A stretch of 64,000 nt of DNA, from NCBI RefSeq assembly GCF_020439865.1, contig NZ_JAGRPF010000135.1, positions 45,103-109,102 on the forward strand. The letters run 5' to 3'. A program made the position numbers and the translations under genes. The stretch comes from Prosthecobacter sp. GTDB taxonomy: Bacteria > Verrucomicrobiota > Verrucomicrobiia > Verrucomicrobiales > Verrucomicrobiaceae. This document shows, one piece after another, positions 1-9,952 of the stretch (position 1 is its first letter; each line of letters starts with the position of its first letter). The notes beneath the pieces were generated by a model. The model was not told the DNA's origin and did not search any database. It saw only the letters and a list, made by a program, of their open reading frames with translations.

Positions 1-177
1 CTGCGACAGACCAGTGCGAAGAATCCATACACCTTCGGTCTCTCGATGGAGTTCAATGACGCTGCTGCGTATGCATTTTACGACCAGCATCCCGATCATG
101 TCGCCTTCGTGCAAGGACGCTGGATTCCTGAAGTTGCCGAATTCATGGAGATCGATTACGCGCCGCATTCAGCGTGA
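1..177 (+). CDS. Dabb-domain protein, C-terminal end (partial)
   Basis: The reading frame is open from the first base and stops at a TGA ending at 177, so only the last 58 residues are present. They carry the typical end of a stress-responsive A/B-barrel (Dabb) domain: a SMEFNDAAAY strand/helix, then YDQHPDH, a W-I-P-E-V helix and a final EIDYAP strand. Dabb proteins are small ferredoxin-like dimeric barrels of about 100 residues; their function in bacteria is usually unknown. The gene converges on the large minus-strand gene that ends 6 bases further on. A second, complete Dabb gene lies at 12894. The family call is from motif recognition only. Confidence 0.75.
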   Translation: MRQTSAKNPYTFGLSMEFNDAAAYAFYDQHPDHVAFVQGRWIPEVAEFMEIDYAPHSA

Positions 178-183
178 CAACCG

Positions 184-3100
184 TCACGACCAACGTGCGA
201 ACGCCTGCCACAGGCCGCCGACGCCGAGAGCGCCGAGGAGCCAGTAGAGCGCCTTCATCACCGGTTGCTCGGAAAACGGCACAAAAGCGCCGCGCCTGAG
301 GCCATTGATCTCCTGCAAAAGCCTTCCGGCGGCGGAATCATCAACGAGCGGGGAATAGCGCTGCCGCACCTCGGCCACGGCCTTGCTGCGCAAGGATTCC
401 GCCGCGCTGCGGACGCGGGCCGCACCGAGAATGACAAGCAAAATCACGATGGCGTAAACGATGATGAGCGCCGGCGGCCAGATCCACGAGTCAAAGCGGT
501 TCATGCGCGCGACGATCAGCAGTGCGAGCACATAAAACGGGAAGAACGTGAGGCGGCCGACATCACGCGTCCAGTCGGCCACCATCTCAAGGTCGATGTA
601 GTCACGCAGATTGTCCGCGTGCAGGTTGGATTTCTTGTAGGCGTTGAGCATGTCCTCCGGCCAGTCGCTGCGGCCGCGGTTGAACCACTGGATGAACACG
701 CGATTGAGCCAGAGCATGTCGACCACGAAGGCCGTGATCCACAGCAGCGCGGCGAGAGAAAGCTTGTCCAGCCACCCGTCGATGTTGCGCGCGTGATCTC
801 CGCGAACGGGTGACAAGGGTTCACCCAGGAGCTGAAGAAGCTCATAGGCACCGAAAAACAGCAGCGCTGCCACAACGAGGGAGCGCGTGAGCCGGGCGGT
901 GATCGAGTTGCTGAGCCGGTACTCGGACCACAACTGCTCTGGATGCACCACGCCTTCCTCTCCGTGACGTGTGGTCAGAACCGCGCCGGTTTCCCAGAAG
1001 AGAAACATGCTTTTCACCCAGTCGAGCAATGATCGCCGTGCCGGCGGTTCGACTGCCGCGCTTCCACGGCCAAAATAGGACGCACGCATTTCGTGGGAGC
1101 CTTCGGACAGCAGGGCGCAGGCTTTCGAAATGAGATGGAGTGTGAGCAGCACCGCCATGAGCCTGAAGGCCTCCGCCGGCCAGGCGCTGATGCCAGCACC
1201 AAAGAACAGCGGCTCACCGCCCTTCCACTCAGGACAAGCCGACCACCACGTCTCGACCTTCCATGGAACAACGACCGCGAACACCGCAACGCTCACCGGT
1301 GATTTGGCGATCTTGCCGAGAACACGCTTCCAGTTTGTGCCCACTCGCCCGGCGCCAACGATGAGGCCGAGGCCGGGCAGCCAGCTCACCACCATCCATC
1401 CCAGCCATGCGGTCACTAAAATGACCGCGATCCACCATGCCTGATAAGACCGCTCCTTGAGCTGCCACCAAGTGTGTGACTCAGGCTCCGGGTACAGGCC
1501 GGGAGTCTCCGCGGCCGAGGCAAAGGAAAGGTCGTGAGGCTCCTCGCGGCCGATTTCAAAGAGACGCACGGCACCGGCGTCGTACAACCGGTCGAACAAG
1601 TCCGGTTCGACTGTTTTTGTGGCTGCGAGCGTGGCCGCATACACCGAGGTTTGATAACTGTCGCGGAAGGGCAGCTTTCCCATCTGCCATCGATCCGCCA
1701 GCGTGACCCCATAAGGCGAGCCGACAATGAGATTGCGCGTCGTACGCAGTTCGTCCCGTTGCCAGAGCCACGCATCGAGATTGTTGGTGAAGAACTGAGT
1801 GTGCGGCAGACGCGGGCGCAAGGCGCGAAGGATCCACAGCTTGTCATACACATCACCACCGAGCACACCGACCGCCACGAGCCCTTTGTTTCCTTCGCGC
1901 GTCAGGCGCTGGTTCAGTTCCTCCAGTTGCGCGGCGAGGCGGCGCAGTGCATCCGCCTGGCTGACCCCGATGGGAACTTCATCCGGCGAATAATCCGAGC
2001 CACCGGAGGCATGGGGGCTTTTGTCTGGCGCACCTTGAGCCGTTTCGCTGCTGTAACGACCGTCGAGGCCGCGAGGGAAACTGATCCAGTGCCAGCGAAC
2101 ATTGGGATCATTGAAATCATGTGATGAATCCCTGCCGGTGATCGCCTCCATGAAGGTGAGCGGAAGCTCGCGTCCATAGGAAGTGTCATGCTCAGAAATG
2201 ATGGCCACGTCACCGAGGTGATGAGCATTATCCGGTGTGTCGCGAAGCTCGAGCCCGCGACGTTGCAGTTCATCCACCAGGGCATGGGCCACATAATCGT
2301 CCGAAGCGAGGCTGCGAACAAACGGGCGCGATTGCGAGCCCTGCGGATCAAGCGCCTGTTTCATCAACCGGTCCACCCGGGCCTTGCTGGGGTCGGCCGG
2401 ACCATCATCCGCACGTCCCGGCGGATTCTCCCCCGAGACACGCAGCAGCGCACGCGCGGAGGCGGTGGCCCAGGGGGAAATCATGCGCAGCGGTCCCTGC
2501 CACTGGTCTTTGCGCCACCCGGGTTCCGAAGCGGCCTCTCCGACGAAGTCGGCGAGTTTCTCCGTGGCATGCGGCCCGATGAGGGCAACTTCGATCTGCG
2601 CCGCATTGATCTCCTGTGTCTGCTCCACGCCGGCTTTCCGAGGATAACCATGAAGCAGACGGTGCAAGGCCGTGCGCAGATCTGAGAGGGGCGTCCCGCC
2701 GAGCGCATCACCGCGCACCCAGAGAACTCCCACCGCCACATACTGAGGACTGTTCACCGATGCGATGCGCGATGAAGACTTGAACCACTCAAACGCAACG
2801 TCGAGAAACGCGGGCGGGCTCTCACCCGGCAATGGTGACGCTGGCGTCATCTGAGTGACACCGGATGAGTTCGATGGAGCTTCCATCGCCATCACCTGCA
2901 ACGGCCATGGCGAAAGACGGCAGCATTCCAGACTCCCTGAACTCTCGGGCACATATCCCGATGAAGTCAGACCCGCCATCACCGCCGAGCGTGCGCGGCT
3001 GCGTTGCTCGACAGCCGCGATGTCTGTGCCCGGACGAATCAACACGGGCATGAGGAGCACGCGTACCGGTCTGGGAGGCGGCAACTTCTCGATCACGTTG

Positions 3101-3420
3101 AAACGGGCAAGCCGGTCACGCAGCTCGAGGAAAAAGCCCCAGGGCGAGTGCACCTGCACTTCGTTCACCGGATCAAACTCCGCCTTGTCCGGCTCCACGA
3201 GCCTGGCACGGGCGAGTGCGTGCAGAGGATCTTCTCCTGGCGCCGCATTGAAACGATGCGTGTCTCCAGGAACGACCGATGTCGCTGAGCGCTCCACCGG
3301 ACGACGCGGCACGAGCGGTTCGTAGTTCAGCAGCAGCACGCCCGCCAGAGCCGTGAGCACCGCCAGCGCCCCAGGCAACGGGATCGAGGAGAGGATGGTT
3401 TTCTTCGCGTCGTCAGACAT
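184..3420 (-). CDS. large multi-spanning membrane protein, function unknown
   Basis: 1078 residues that I cannot assign to a named family. There is one N-terminal membrane helix (about 10-32), then roughly 620 residues of soluble, probably periplasmic sequence, then about seven hydrophobic segments between 660 and 1075. The soluble part contains an alpha/beta section (about 510-575) with GLVAVGVLGGDVYDK, ALRPRLP, FFTNNLDAW, RNLIVGSPYG and FRDSYQ, which reads like a nucleotide- or ligand-binding fold resembling a periplasmic-binding domain. A second alpha/beta patch near 410-430 reads SEHDTSYGRELP. The C-terminal half has several Trp-rich helices and a cytoplasmic coiled stretch before a last helix. 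No neighbour on the same strand is close enough for an obvious operon; the next gene upstream is the SWIB gene, 158 bases away. The start at 3420 precedes the first helix directly. Confidence 0.8.
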   Translation of the reverse strand: MSDDAKKTILSSIPLPGALAVLTALAGVLLLNYEPLVPRRPVERSATSVVPGDTHRFNAAPGEDPLHALARARLVEPDKAEFDPVNEVQVHSPWGFFLELRDRLARFNVIEKLPPPRPVRVLLMPVLIRPGTDIAAVEQRSRARSAVMAGLTSSGYVPESSGSLECCRLSPWPLQVMAMEAPSNSSGVTQMTPASPLPGESPPAFLDVAFEWFKSSSRIASVNSPQYVAVGVLWVRGDALGGTPLSDLRTALHRLLHGYPRKAGVEQTQEINAAQIEVALIGPHATEKLADFVGEAASEPGWRKDQWQGPLRMISPWATASARALLRVSGENPPGRADDGPADPSKARVDRLMKQALDPQGSQSRPFVRSLASDDYVAHALVDELQRRGLELRDTPDNAHHLGDVAIISEHDTSYGRELPLTFMEAITGRDSSHDFNDPNVRWHWISFPRGLDGRYSSETAQGAPDKSPHASGGSDYSPDEVPIGVSQADALRRLAAQLEELNQRLTREGNKGLVAVGVLGGDVYDKLWILRALRPRLPHTQFFTNNLDAWLWQRDELRTTRNLIVGSPYGVTLADRWQMGKLPFRDSYQTSVYAATLAATKTVEPDLFDRLYDAGAVRLFEIGREEPHDLSFASAAETPGLYPEPESHTWWQLKERSYQAWWIAVILVTAWLGWMVVSWLPGLGLIVGAGRVGTNWKRVLGKIAKSPVSVAVFAVVVPWKVETWWSACPEWKGGEPLFFGAGISAWPAEAFRLMAVLLTLHLISKACALLSEGSHEMRASYFGRGSAAVEPPARRSLLDWVKSMFLFWETGAVLTTRHGEEGVVHPEQLWSEYRLSNSITARLTRSLVVAALLFFGAYELLQLLGEPLSPVRGDHARNIDGWLDKLSLAALLWITAFVVDMLWLNRVFIQWFNRGRSDWPEDMLNAYKKSNLHADNLRDYIDLEMVADWTRDVGRLTFFPFYVLALLIVARMNRFDSWIWPPALIIVYAIVILLVILGAARVRSAAESLRSKAVAEVRQRYSPLVDDSAAGRLLQEINGLRRGAFVPFSEQPVMKALYWLLGALGVGGLWQAFARWS

Positions 3421-3520
3421 GGGCTGGAGGAAGCTGAAACTGCCTCCGTGCTAAAGGGAACGGGACCAAAAGGCGAGAACAAAACCTTTCGTCCTTCGCG
3501 AAGCACTGAACGACAACGGC

Positions 3521-3558
3521 AAAAAAAGCGCCGCGTCCGGTCGGAACCGGACGCGGCG
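3521..3558 (-). terminator. Rho-independent terminator of the SWIB gene
   Basis: A perfect 13-base-pair GC-rich stem (3529-3541 with 3546-3558) closes on a CGGA tetraloop. Seven A residues at 3521-3527 give the T tract on the minus strand. It lies 21 bases downstream of the SWIB stop codon. Confidence 0.85.
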
Positions 3559-3578
3559 TCGCAGAATTCAGGAATGAA

Positions 3579-3890
3579 TTAGGAGATGTGCTTGGAGACC
3601 AGCTTGGTCATCTCAAACATCGTCACCGTCTTCTTGCCGCCGAACACCGCCTTCAGCGCGTCGTCCGCGTTGATGTTGCGCTTGTTCTTGGCGTCCTGGA
3701 GACCGTTCTTCTTGATGTAGTCCCACAGCTTCTTCGTGATCTGACCACGAGGAGCAGGCTTGGCACCGACGACGGCTCCGAGGATCGCGTCAGGTTGCAC
3801 CGGCTTCATGAGCGCAGGATTTGGTTTACGCTTTGCTTTCTTGGCAGCCTTCTTGGCTGCTGGTTTTGCTTTGGTTGCTTTCTTGGCCAT
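3579..3890 (-). CDS. SWIB/MDM2-domain protein with histone-like Lys-rich tail
   Basis: 103 residues in two parts. Residues 1-25 are a Lys/Ala tail (AKKATKAKPAAKKAAKK) like eukaryotic histone H1 or chlamydial Hc1 tails. Residues about 28-103 are a complete SWIB domain (GQITKKLWDYIKKNGLQD, then KAVFGGKKTVTMFEMTKLVSKH). In bacteria such small proteins occur mainly in Chlamydiae, Verrucomicrobia and a few other groups. DNA or nucleoid binding is likely from the basic tail but not proven. It appears monocistronic: a candidate promoter lies just upstream and a strong terminator follows. The start at 3890 gives the expected MAKKATK beginning. Confidence 0.92.
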   Translation of the reverse strand: MAKKATKAKPAAKKAAKKAKRKPNPALMKPVQPDAILGAVVGAKPAPRGQITKKLWDYIKKNGLQDAKNKRNINADDALKAVFGGKKTVTMFEMTKLVSKHIS

Positions 3891-3923
3891 AGTGTTGTTG
3901 GCGGCTGTTGCCGTGCGCGGAGG

Positions 3924-3951
3924 TTATGAGAGCGCCCCAAGGAGCGTCAAC
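3924..3951 (-). promoter_or_regulatory. candidate sigma-70-type promoter of the SWIB gene
   Basis: On the minus strand a TTGACG box (3951-3946) is followed after 16 bases by CATAAC (3929-3924). This would start the transcript about 30 bases before the SWIB start codon. The call is by eye against the general consensus; sigma specificity in this phylum is not well known. Confidence 0.4.
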
Positions 3952-4251
3952 GCAAATTTCATCAATATTTAGGCTTGTTTCCCTGCGTAAAACCGCTCTC
4001 CCCCCTTCGTAAACCCCAATTCGAAGTCGCCTTTTTGCAAAAGCCCGGTGCGCAGGCGATCGCCATAACTGTTCATAAACTTGGTGGGGGAAACTCAACG
4101 CATCCTCCTGAAGTTTGAACAGAGCTGATCGGAAAATGAGAGCCTGGGCAGAATCTCATCACAGCATCTGCGGACAAAAAACTTGCACGACAAAGTTCCC
4201 GCCCGAGCCTTGCATCACATCGCCTGACCAACCCATGATGACAGGCGAGCC
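3952..4251. other. intergenic stretch, no gene seen
   Basis: About 300 bases between the divergent SWIB gene and the signalling genes. I see no convincing coding frame, RNA gene or strong hairpin. It probably holds the promoter for the plus-strand receiver/phosphatase operon, but I could not identify its boxes. Confidence 0.4.
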
Positions 4252-4314
4252 ATGGAGGAACCCGAAATGGCCACACGCTCACCAGTGCCGTCAACCCATC
4301 ACCTCTCGCCGGGG

Positions 4315-4497
4315 ATGATGACAAGTGAGACTGATGCGTGGCCGGTCTTCAAGCTGGACGTGGTGTGCCATCTGTCGCTGCCGCCGGAGGACCAGGACAC
4401 TGCTGGCAAATTCAGCAACTGGTATGGCGATCGGCAGTACCTCGCGCTCGCCAACTGCACGCTCAAGGCTCGTCCTCTTCTTTCTGTCACTCCATGA
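4315..4497 (+). CDS. possible small upstream ORF, unknown
   Basis: An open frame of 60 residues (81 if begun at 4252) whose TGA overlaps the likely ATG of the receiver/phosphatase gene in an ATGA junction (4494-4497). The product reads MMTSETDAWPVFKLD and ends LKARPLLSVTP; I recognise no domain. The overlap would fit translational coupling. GC-rich DNA produces such frames by chance, the frame has no clear ribosome-binding site, and it could simply be leader sequence. Confidence 0.3.
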   Translation: MMTSETDAWPVFKLDVVCHLSLPPEDQDTAGKFSNWYGDRQYLALANCTLKARPLLSVTP

Positions 4498-5882
4498 CTA
4501 CGACCATGATCACTCCACCTCCAGGCACGAGCATTCTCATCGTCGAAGACAGCCCCACACAAGCGTTGAAACTCGCCCATGTGCTTGAGACAAACGGCCA
4601 CCGAGTCACCACCGCACGCAACGGTCGTGAAGCGCTGACCATGCTCACCACGCAGATGCCGACACTCGTCATCACCGACATCAACATGCCGGAGATGGAC
4701 GGTTACGAACTCTGCCGCCGCATCAAGGACGACAGGCGACTGGGAGACCTGCCCGTCATACTTCTGACAGCGCTCTCTGATCCGAAGGACATTCTGCGTG
4801 GACTCGAATGCGGCGCGGACAACTTCATCGTCAAACCCTACGAGGAGGAGTTCCTGCTCTCGCGCATCCAGTACGTGCTCGCCAATCTCGAACTGCGCCA
4901 CGCCTCGCAAGGGAAGCCGGTGACGGAGATCATCTTCGCCGGCCGCAAATACCAGCTTCACACCGGGCGCATCCACTCCATCGACCTGCTGCTCTCCACG
5001 TATGAGACCGCCGTGCAGAAGAACCTCGAGCTGAGCAAGGCGAAGGAAAAGCTGGAGGAGCAGGCCGAGCAGTTGCGCGAGAAGAACGCCGAGATGGCGG
5101 CGGATCTCGAGATGGCGCGCGAGCTCCAGGCCGCGATTGTTCCGCGGCATTACCCGATGTTCCCTTCCCATGTGTCGCCGGAACGGAGCGCTCTTCAGTT
5201 TTGCCATCGCTACACCACCACGACCGAACTCGGCGGAGACTTCTTCGACATCCGCCCGCTTTCCGACACGCAGGCCGGCGTGCTGGTGTGCGATGTCATG
5301 GGACATGGCGTGCGCGCCGCCCTCGTTGCCTCCATCCTGCGCGGCCTGACGGAGGAACTGACACCGATCGCCGAAGAACCCGGGCAGTTTTTCACGGAAA
5401 TCAACCGCAGTCTCTGTGCCATCCTCAAACAGACCCCCACTCAGATGTTTGCCACTGCGTTTTATGCGGTCGTGGATCTTCAGAAGGGAGAGCTGCGTGT
5501 CGCAAGCGCCGGCCATCCTTCTGCGCTGCATGTGCGGCGCTCGGACAACTGCGTCGAACCCCTGATGGCCGAGGGGGATGAAGGCCCCGCACTCGGCATT
5601 TTCGACACGGCGACTTATCAGACGTTCCGCCGCCCGACGTGTGCACGAGACATGGTGATGCTCTTCACCGACGGCCTCTACGAGGTCGAGCACACGGACG
5701 GGAGCATTTTCGACAAAGAAGGTCTGCGCACCATCGTGGCCGGACTCTCAGAACAACCCACGCCACAGCTTTTCGACGAAATGCTTGTCAGGATCAAGCA
5801 GACCTCCGCCAGCGGGGACTTCGATGATGACATGTGCGTAGTGGCCGTGGATGTCGTGCGGCTGCTGCCTGAGACAACTTGA
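4494..5882 (+). CDS. response regulator: receiver + SpoIIE/PP2C phosphatase (RsbU-like)
   Basis: 462 residues. A CheY-type receiver (about 13-130) has the acidic pair ED at 18-19, phospho-acceptor Asp62 in ITDINMPEMDG, and the conserved Lys in IVKPYEEEF. A coiled coil follows (about 180-220, KAKEKLEEQAEQLREK), then a SpoIIE/PP2C-type Ser phosphatase domain with GGDFFDIRPL, GVLVCDVMGHGVRAA, ASAGHPSAL and a DDDMCVVAV end. Proteins of this plan usually dephosphorylate an anti-sigma-factor antagonist when the receiver is phosphorylated. I chose the ATG at 4494 because the receiver begins right after it; 4506 is possible, and the frame extends in phase to 4338 without domain sequence. The next gene begins 3 bases after the stop, so the two are surely one operon. 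No anti-sigma gene is present in the window. Confidence 0.92.
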   Translation: MTTTMITPPPGTSILIVEDSPTQALKLAHVLETNGHRVTTARNGREALTMLTTQMPTLVITDINMPEMDGYELCRRIKDDRRLGDLPVILLTALSDPKDILRGLECGADNFIVKPYEEEFLLSRIQYVLANLELRHASQGKPVTEIIFAGRKYQLHTGRIHSIDLLLSTYETAVQKNLELSKAKEKLEEQAEQLREKNAEMAADLEMARELQAAIVPRHYPMFPSHVSPERSALQFCHRYTTTTELGGDFFDIRPLSDTQAGVLVCDVMGHGVRAALVASILRGLTEELTPIAEEPGQFFTEINRSLCAILKQTPTQMFATAFYAVVDLQKGELRVASAGHPSALHVRRSDNCVEPLMAEGDEGPALGIFDTATYQTFRRPTCARDMVMLFTDGLYEVEHTDGSIFDKEGLRTIVAGLSEQPTPQLFDEMLVRIKQTSASGDFDDDMCVVAVDVVRLLPETT

Positions 5883-5885
5883 TCC

Positions 5886-7223
<1,338 letters not shown>

Positions 7224-7235
7224 CTTTGACCACTC

Positions 7236-7883
7236 CTACATCTTGGCGCTGCTTTCAACCCATTGCACGGCGTAGCGGACGAGCGCAGCGCCATCAGTGA
7301 TGCCGAGCTTTTCTTTGATGTGCGCACGATGGGCTTCGACGGTGCGCGCACTGATGCTCAACTGCGCGGCGATGTTCTTCGTCGCAACGCCCTTGCCGAC
7401 GAGTTCGAGGATTTCGAGCTCGCGGTCGGTGAGGGAGTCCATGCCGGTGGCCTTCGAGCGTGCCGCACCGGAGACCTGCTCGAGCATGCGGTCATTGAGT
7501 GTCGCACTCACGTAGAGACCACCGCCGATGACTTTGTGGATCGCCGTGACGAGGTGATCAGCTGCGGCTTCTTTCATCACATAGCCGCGGGCGCCGGCAC
7601 GCAGGGCACGCTCGCCATAGAGCGCCTCGTCGTGCATGGAGAGCACGAGGCACAGTGTGGCAGGATGCGCGGCACGGATGTCTTTGACGAGTTCGAGACC
7701 GTTCTTGTCCGGGAGGGTCAGGTCGATGACAACCAAGTCGGGCTTGAGCCTACCAACGACTTCCAGTCCCTCACGGGCGCTTCCGGCCTCCCCAATGACC
7801 TCCAGACCGTCCTCGGCACGGATCAACTGCGCGAGGCCGTGACGCATGATCGGGTGGTCGTCGACAAGGACGAGACGCTTCAC
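7236..7883 (-). CDS. NarL/FixJ-type response regulator
   Basis: About 215 residues: a receiver with the acidic pair DDH and phospho-acceptor Asp in VVIDLTLPDKNG, Lys in GYVMKEAA, and a C-terminal LuxR helix-turn-helix (LTDRELEILELVGKG, then NIAAQLSISARTVEAHR). It is a DNA-binding partner for the kinase encoded just upstream. I prefer the GTG at 7883, which overlaps the kinase stop in a 4-base GTGA junction and begins MKRLVLVDDHP; an ATG at 7913 would add ten residues. Operon order is Usp > kinase > regulator. Targets are unknown. Confidence 0.93.
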   Translation of the reverse strand: MKRLVLVDDHPIMRHGLAQLIRAEDGLEVIGEAGSAREGLEVVGRLKPDLVVIDLTLPDKNGLELVKDIRAAHPATLCLVLSMHDEALYGERALRAGARGYVMKEAAADHLVTAIHKVIGGGLYVSATLNDRMLEQVSGAARSKATGMDSLTDRELEILELVGKGVATKNIAAQLSISARTVEAHRAHIKEKLGITDGAALVRYAVQWVESSAKM

Positions 7884-8947
7884 GGATCTTTCACTGGTGC
7901 GGGAACGCTGCATATGACCTGGGTGCCACCGCCGGTACGCGGCTCGACTTTGAGTGTGCCGGCCATCATTTGAGCGCGATGACTCATGGTCAAGAGCCCC
8001 ATGCCAGTTCCTTTGGCCGGCGATTCGGGGATGCCGACGCCGTTGTCCCGAATCGTGAGAACGATGTAGCCGCTCTGTCTGGCAAGGTGGATGTCAACCC
8101 GCCCGGCCTGGCTGTGCTTGACAGCGTTGGAGACTGCTTCCTGAGCGATGCGAAACAGCTGCACGGACATCTGGTTGTCATTCACCTGCACCGGATTGTC
8201 GTAGCGAAAGACGCATTTGATCTCGTAGGCACGCGCTGTGCTGTCCGCCAGCTCCTCCAATGCCTTCATGAGGCCGCCCGCATCAAGCACGACTGGCATG
8301 AGCCCGCGCGAAGTTTCACGGGCACGTGTGTTGGCCTTGGAAACGAGCCTGACGATCTCCTCCAGACTTTGAGCCTCAGGACTGCCGGACTTGCTGAGAT
8401 TCTTCTGGGCCACCTTCGCCAGACAACCGATGGCGGCGAGTTGCTGGCACAAGTCGTCGTGAATATCCTGTCCGATGCGCGCCTGCTCCTCCTCGCTGAT
8501 GCGAAGGATCTTGTCCTCGAGCACCTTGCGGTCTGTGAGATCGCGAATGATGCCCGCGAAGATTCTCCGGCCGCTGGGAAGCACAGCCTCACCCACGGAA
8601 AGATCGATTGGAAACACGGAACCGTCCTTGCGCTGAGCAAGCGCTTCACGACCGATGCCGATGATGCGCTTCACACCGCTTCTGAGATAATTCCGGACAT
8701 AGTCGTCATGCCGGGCGCGGTAAGGCTGCGGCATGAGCATGCTGATGTTCCGGCCGATGATTTCCTCTTTTTTGTAGCCAAAGAGACGCTCCGTGGCCGT
8801 GTTCGCAGACTCGATGATGCAACGCTCGTCGATCGTGATGATCGCATTGACCGCCGTCTCCACGATGGCGCTGGAGATCTGTGCACTTGCCTGAAGCGCC
8901 GCCTGCAAAGCGGCAATGCTGGGTTCGTCAGGCTCGGGGTGCTGCAT
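7880..8947 (-). CDS. PAS-domain sensor histidine kinase, FixL-like haem PAS
   Basis: 355 residues with no membrane helix, so cytoplasmic. A PAS domain (about 25-140) is followed by a HisKA_3 dimerisation/phospho-acceptor helix with His163 in QDIHDDLCQQL, and a HATPase domain with NAVKH and RDNGVGIP. The PAS domain is strikingly FixL-like: LMPQPYRARHDDY with His80, and RIIGIGR with Arg100 exactly 20 residues later. This is the spacing of haem-ligand His200 and oxygen-contacting Arg220 in Bradyrhizobium FixL. A haem-based oxygen or NO sensor is therefore likely (inference). The kinase half is NarL-type rather than FixL-type. It lies 12 bases downstream of the Usp gene and overlaps the regulator. 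Confidence 0.93.
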   Translation of the reverse strand: MQHPEPDEPSIAALQAALQASAQISSAIVETAVNAIITIDERCIIESANTATERLFGYKKEEIIGRNISMLMPQPYRARHDDYVRNYLRSGVKRIIGIGREALAQRKDGSVFPIDLSVGEAVLPSGRRIFAGIIRDLTDRKVLEDKILRISEEEQARIGQDIHDDLCQQLAAIGCLAKVAQKNLSKSGSPEAQSLEEIVRLVSKANTRARETSRGLMPVVLDAGGLMKALEELADSTARAYEIKCVFRYDNPVQVNDNQMSVQLFRIAQEAVSNAVKHSQAGRVDIHLARQSGYIVLTIRDNGVGIPESPAKGTGMGLLTMSHRAQMMAGTLKVEPRTGGGTQVICSVPAPVKDP

Positions 8948-8959
8948 GGGCGCGGTGGA

Positions 8960-9865
8960 TCAATCGGGAGACATGACAAACCCGTCCGGCTTCACAGCGA
9001 GGATCGAGCACGGTGCATGCTGAACGATTTTTTCAGCCGTGGTGCCGATCAAAAACTCACGAAGACCGGTTTTGCCCCGGGTGCCAAGCACCACCAGACT
9101 TGCATGCACTTCATTGACGTGATCCAGAATAGCTTCACGTATGTTGACACGTTCTTTGACATGGGCTGCAACCTCCACTCCCGCCTCCCGCGTCAGAGGC
9201 GCAAGAAAGGCGTCGAGATCCCTGCGCCAGTTCGCCACCGCCTCAGGATCATAGGTGGCGGGCAGCGAAGGCGCGAAACCTCCGTAGTCCAGAGACATGG
9301 CAAGGGCGCTCTGAAACACATGCAGGCAGTCGAGCGAAGCACCGTCCTGCTGCGCCAGATGCAGGGCACACTGCACGGCCTTGGCGGAGTTCTCGGAGAA
9401 ATCCACGCAGGTTACGATTTTCTTGAACGGACCCTGTGCGTCTTCGCGCACCACGAGGACATCGACAGGCGCCTTCCGGACGCACTTCGCGGCAATGACC
9501 CCGATGCGATGAGGTTCATTCGTCGATCCTTTTGCCCCCATGACGAGCAGGTCCGCACTGTGAGCCCTGCAGGCTTCAACGAGTTCGGCAAACGGATTCC
9601 CAATGCGCACCTCCGCATTCACCACGGCGGAGCCGACCTCTGACTCAGCCACAAACTTTTTGAGTCGATCGAGCCACTCGGCGCGGATGGTGGCCTGATC
9701 AGTTGAAAGGGCGCCTTTGAGCTCATGCACGAGAAACTCGTCCATGACATGCACGGCGGTGATGGCAGCACCGTCCAGCGAAGATCGGCGGGCCGCTTCG
9801 CGCAGTGCATTTCGGCAGGACGAAGTGAAATCAATGGCGGCGATGATGTGATGGATCTTTTTCAT
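8960..9865 (-). CDS. tandem universal stress protein (UspA x2)
   Basis: 301 residues formed by two Usp domains (about 3-140 and 145-295). The second has an intact ATP-binding signature, G-x2-G-x9-G-T in LGTRGKTGLREFLIGT. The first has a degenerate version, MGAKGSTNEPHRIGV. Tandem Usp proteins are commonly induced under low oxygen or growth arrest in other bacteria. Its place as first gene of the kinase-regulator operon fits an energy- or oxygen-stress role, an inference from context. The start at 9865 gives MKKIHHIIAAIDF, the standard Usp beginning. Confidence 0.93.
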   Translation of the reverse strand: MKKIHHIIAAIDFTSSCRNALREAARRSSLDGAAITAVHVMDEFLVHELKGALSTDQATIRAEWLDRLKKFVAESEVGSAVVNAEVRIGNPFAELVEACRAHSADLLVMGAKGSTNEPHRIGVIAAKCVRKAPVDVLVVREDAQGPFKKIVTCVDFSENSAKAVQCALHLAQQDGASLDCLHVFQSALAMSLDYGGFAPSLPATYDPEAVANWRRDLDAFLAPLTREAGVEVAAHVKERVNIREAILDHVNEVHASLVVLGTRGKTGLREFLIGTTAEKIVQHAPCSILAVKPDGFVMSPD

Positions 9866-9952
9866 GGTCGTTGGATTGGGATTATTTCATCATAACCGGC
9901 TGAAGATGGCAATGCCGCGCCGTTGTTGCGGCCTATGGAGCGGTCTTTGCGC

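Noticed and set aside
4299..5693. 464-codon open frame on the minus strand
   Set aside because: Antisense to the receiver-phosphatase gene, whose motifs are unambiguous.
7970..9643. 557-codon open frame on the plus strand
   Set aside because: Antisense to the histidine kinase and Usp genes; no domain in the translation.
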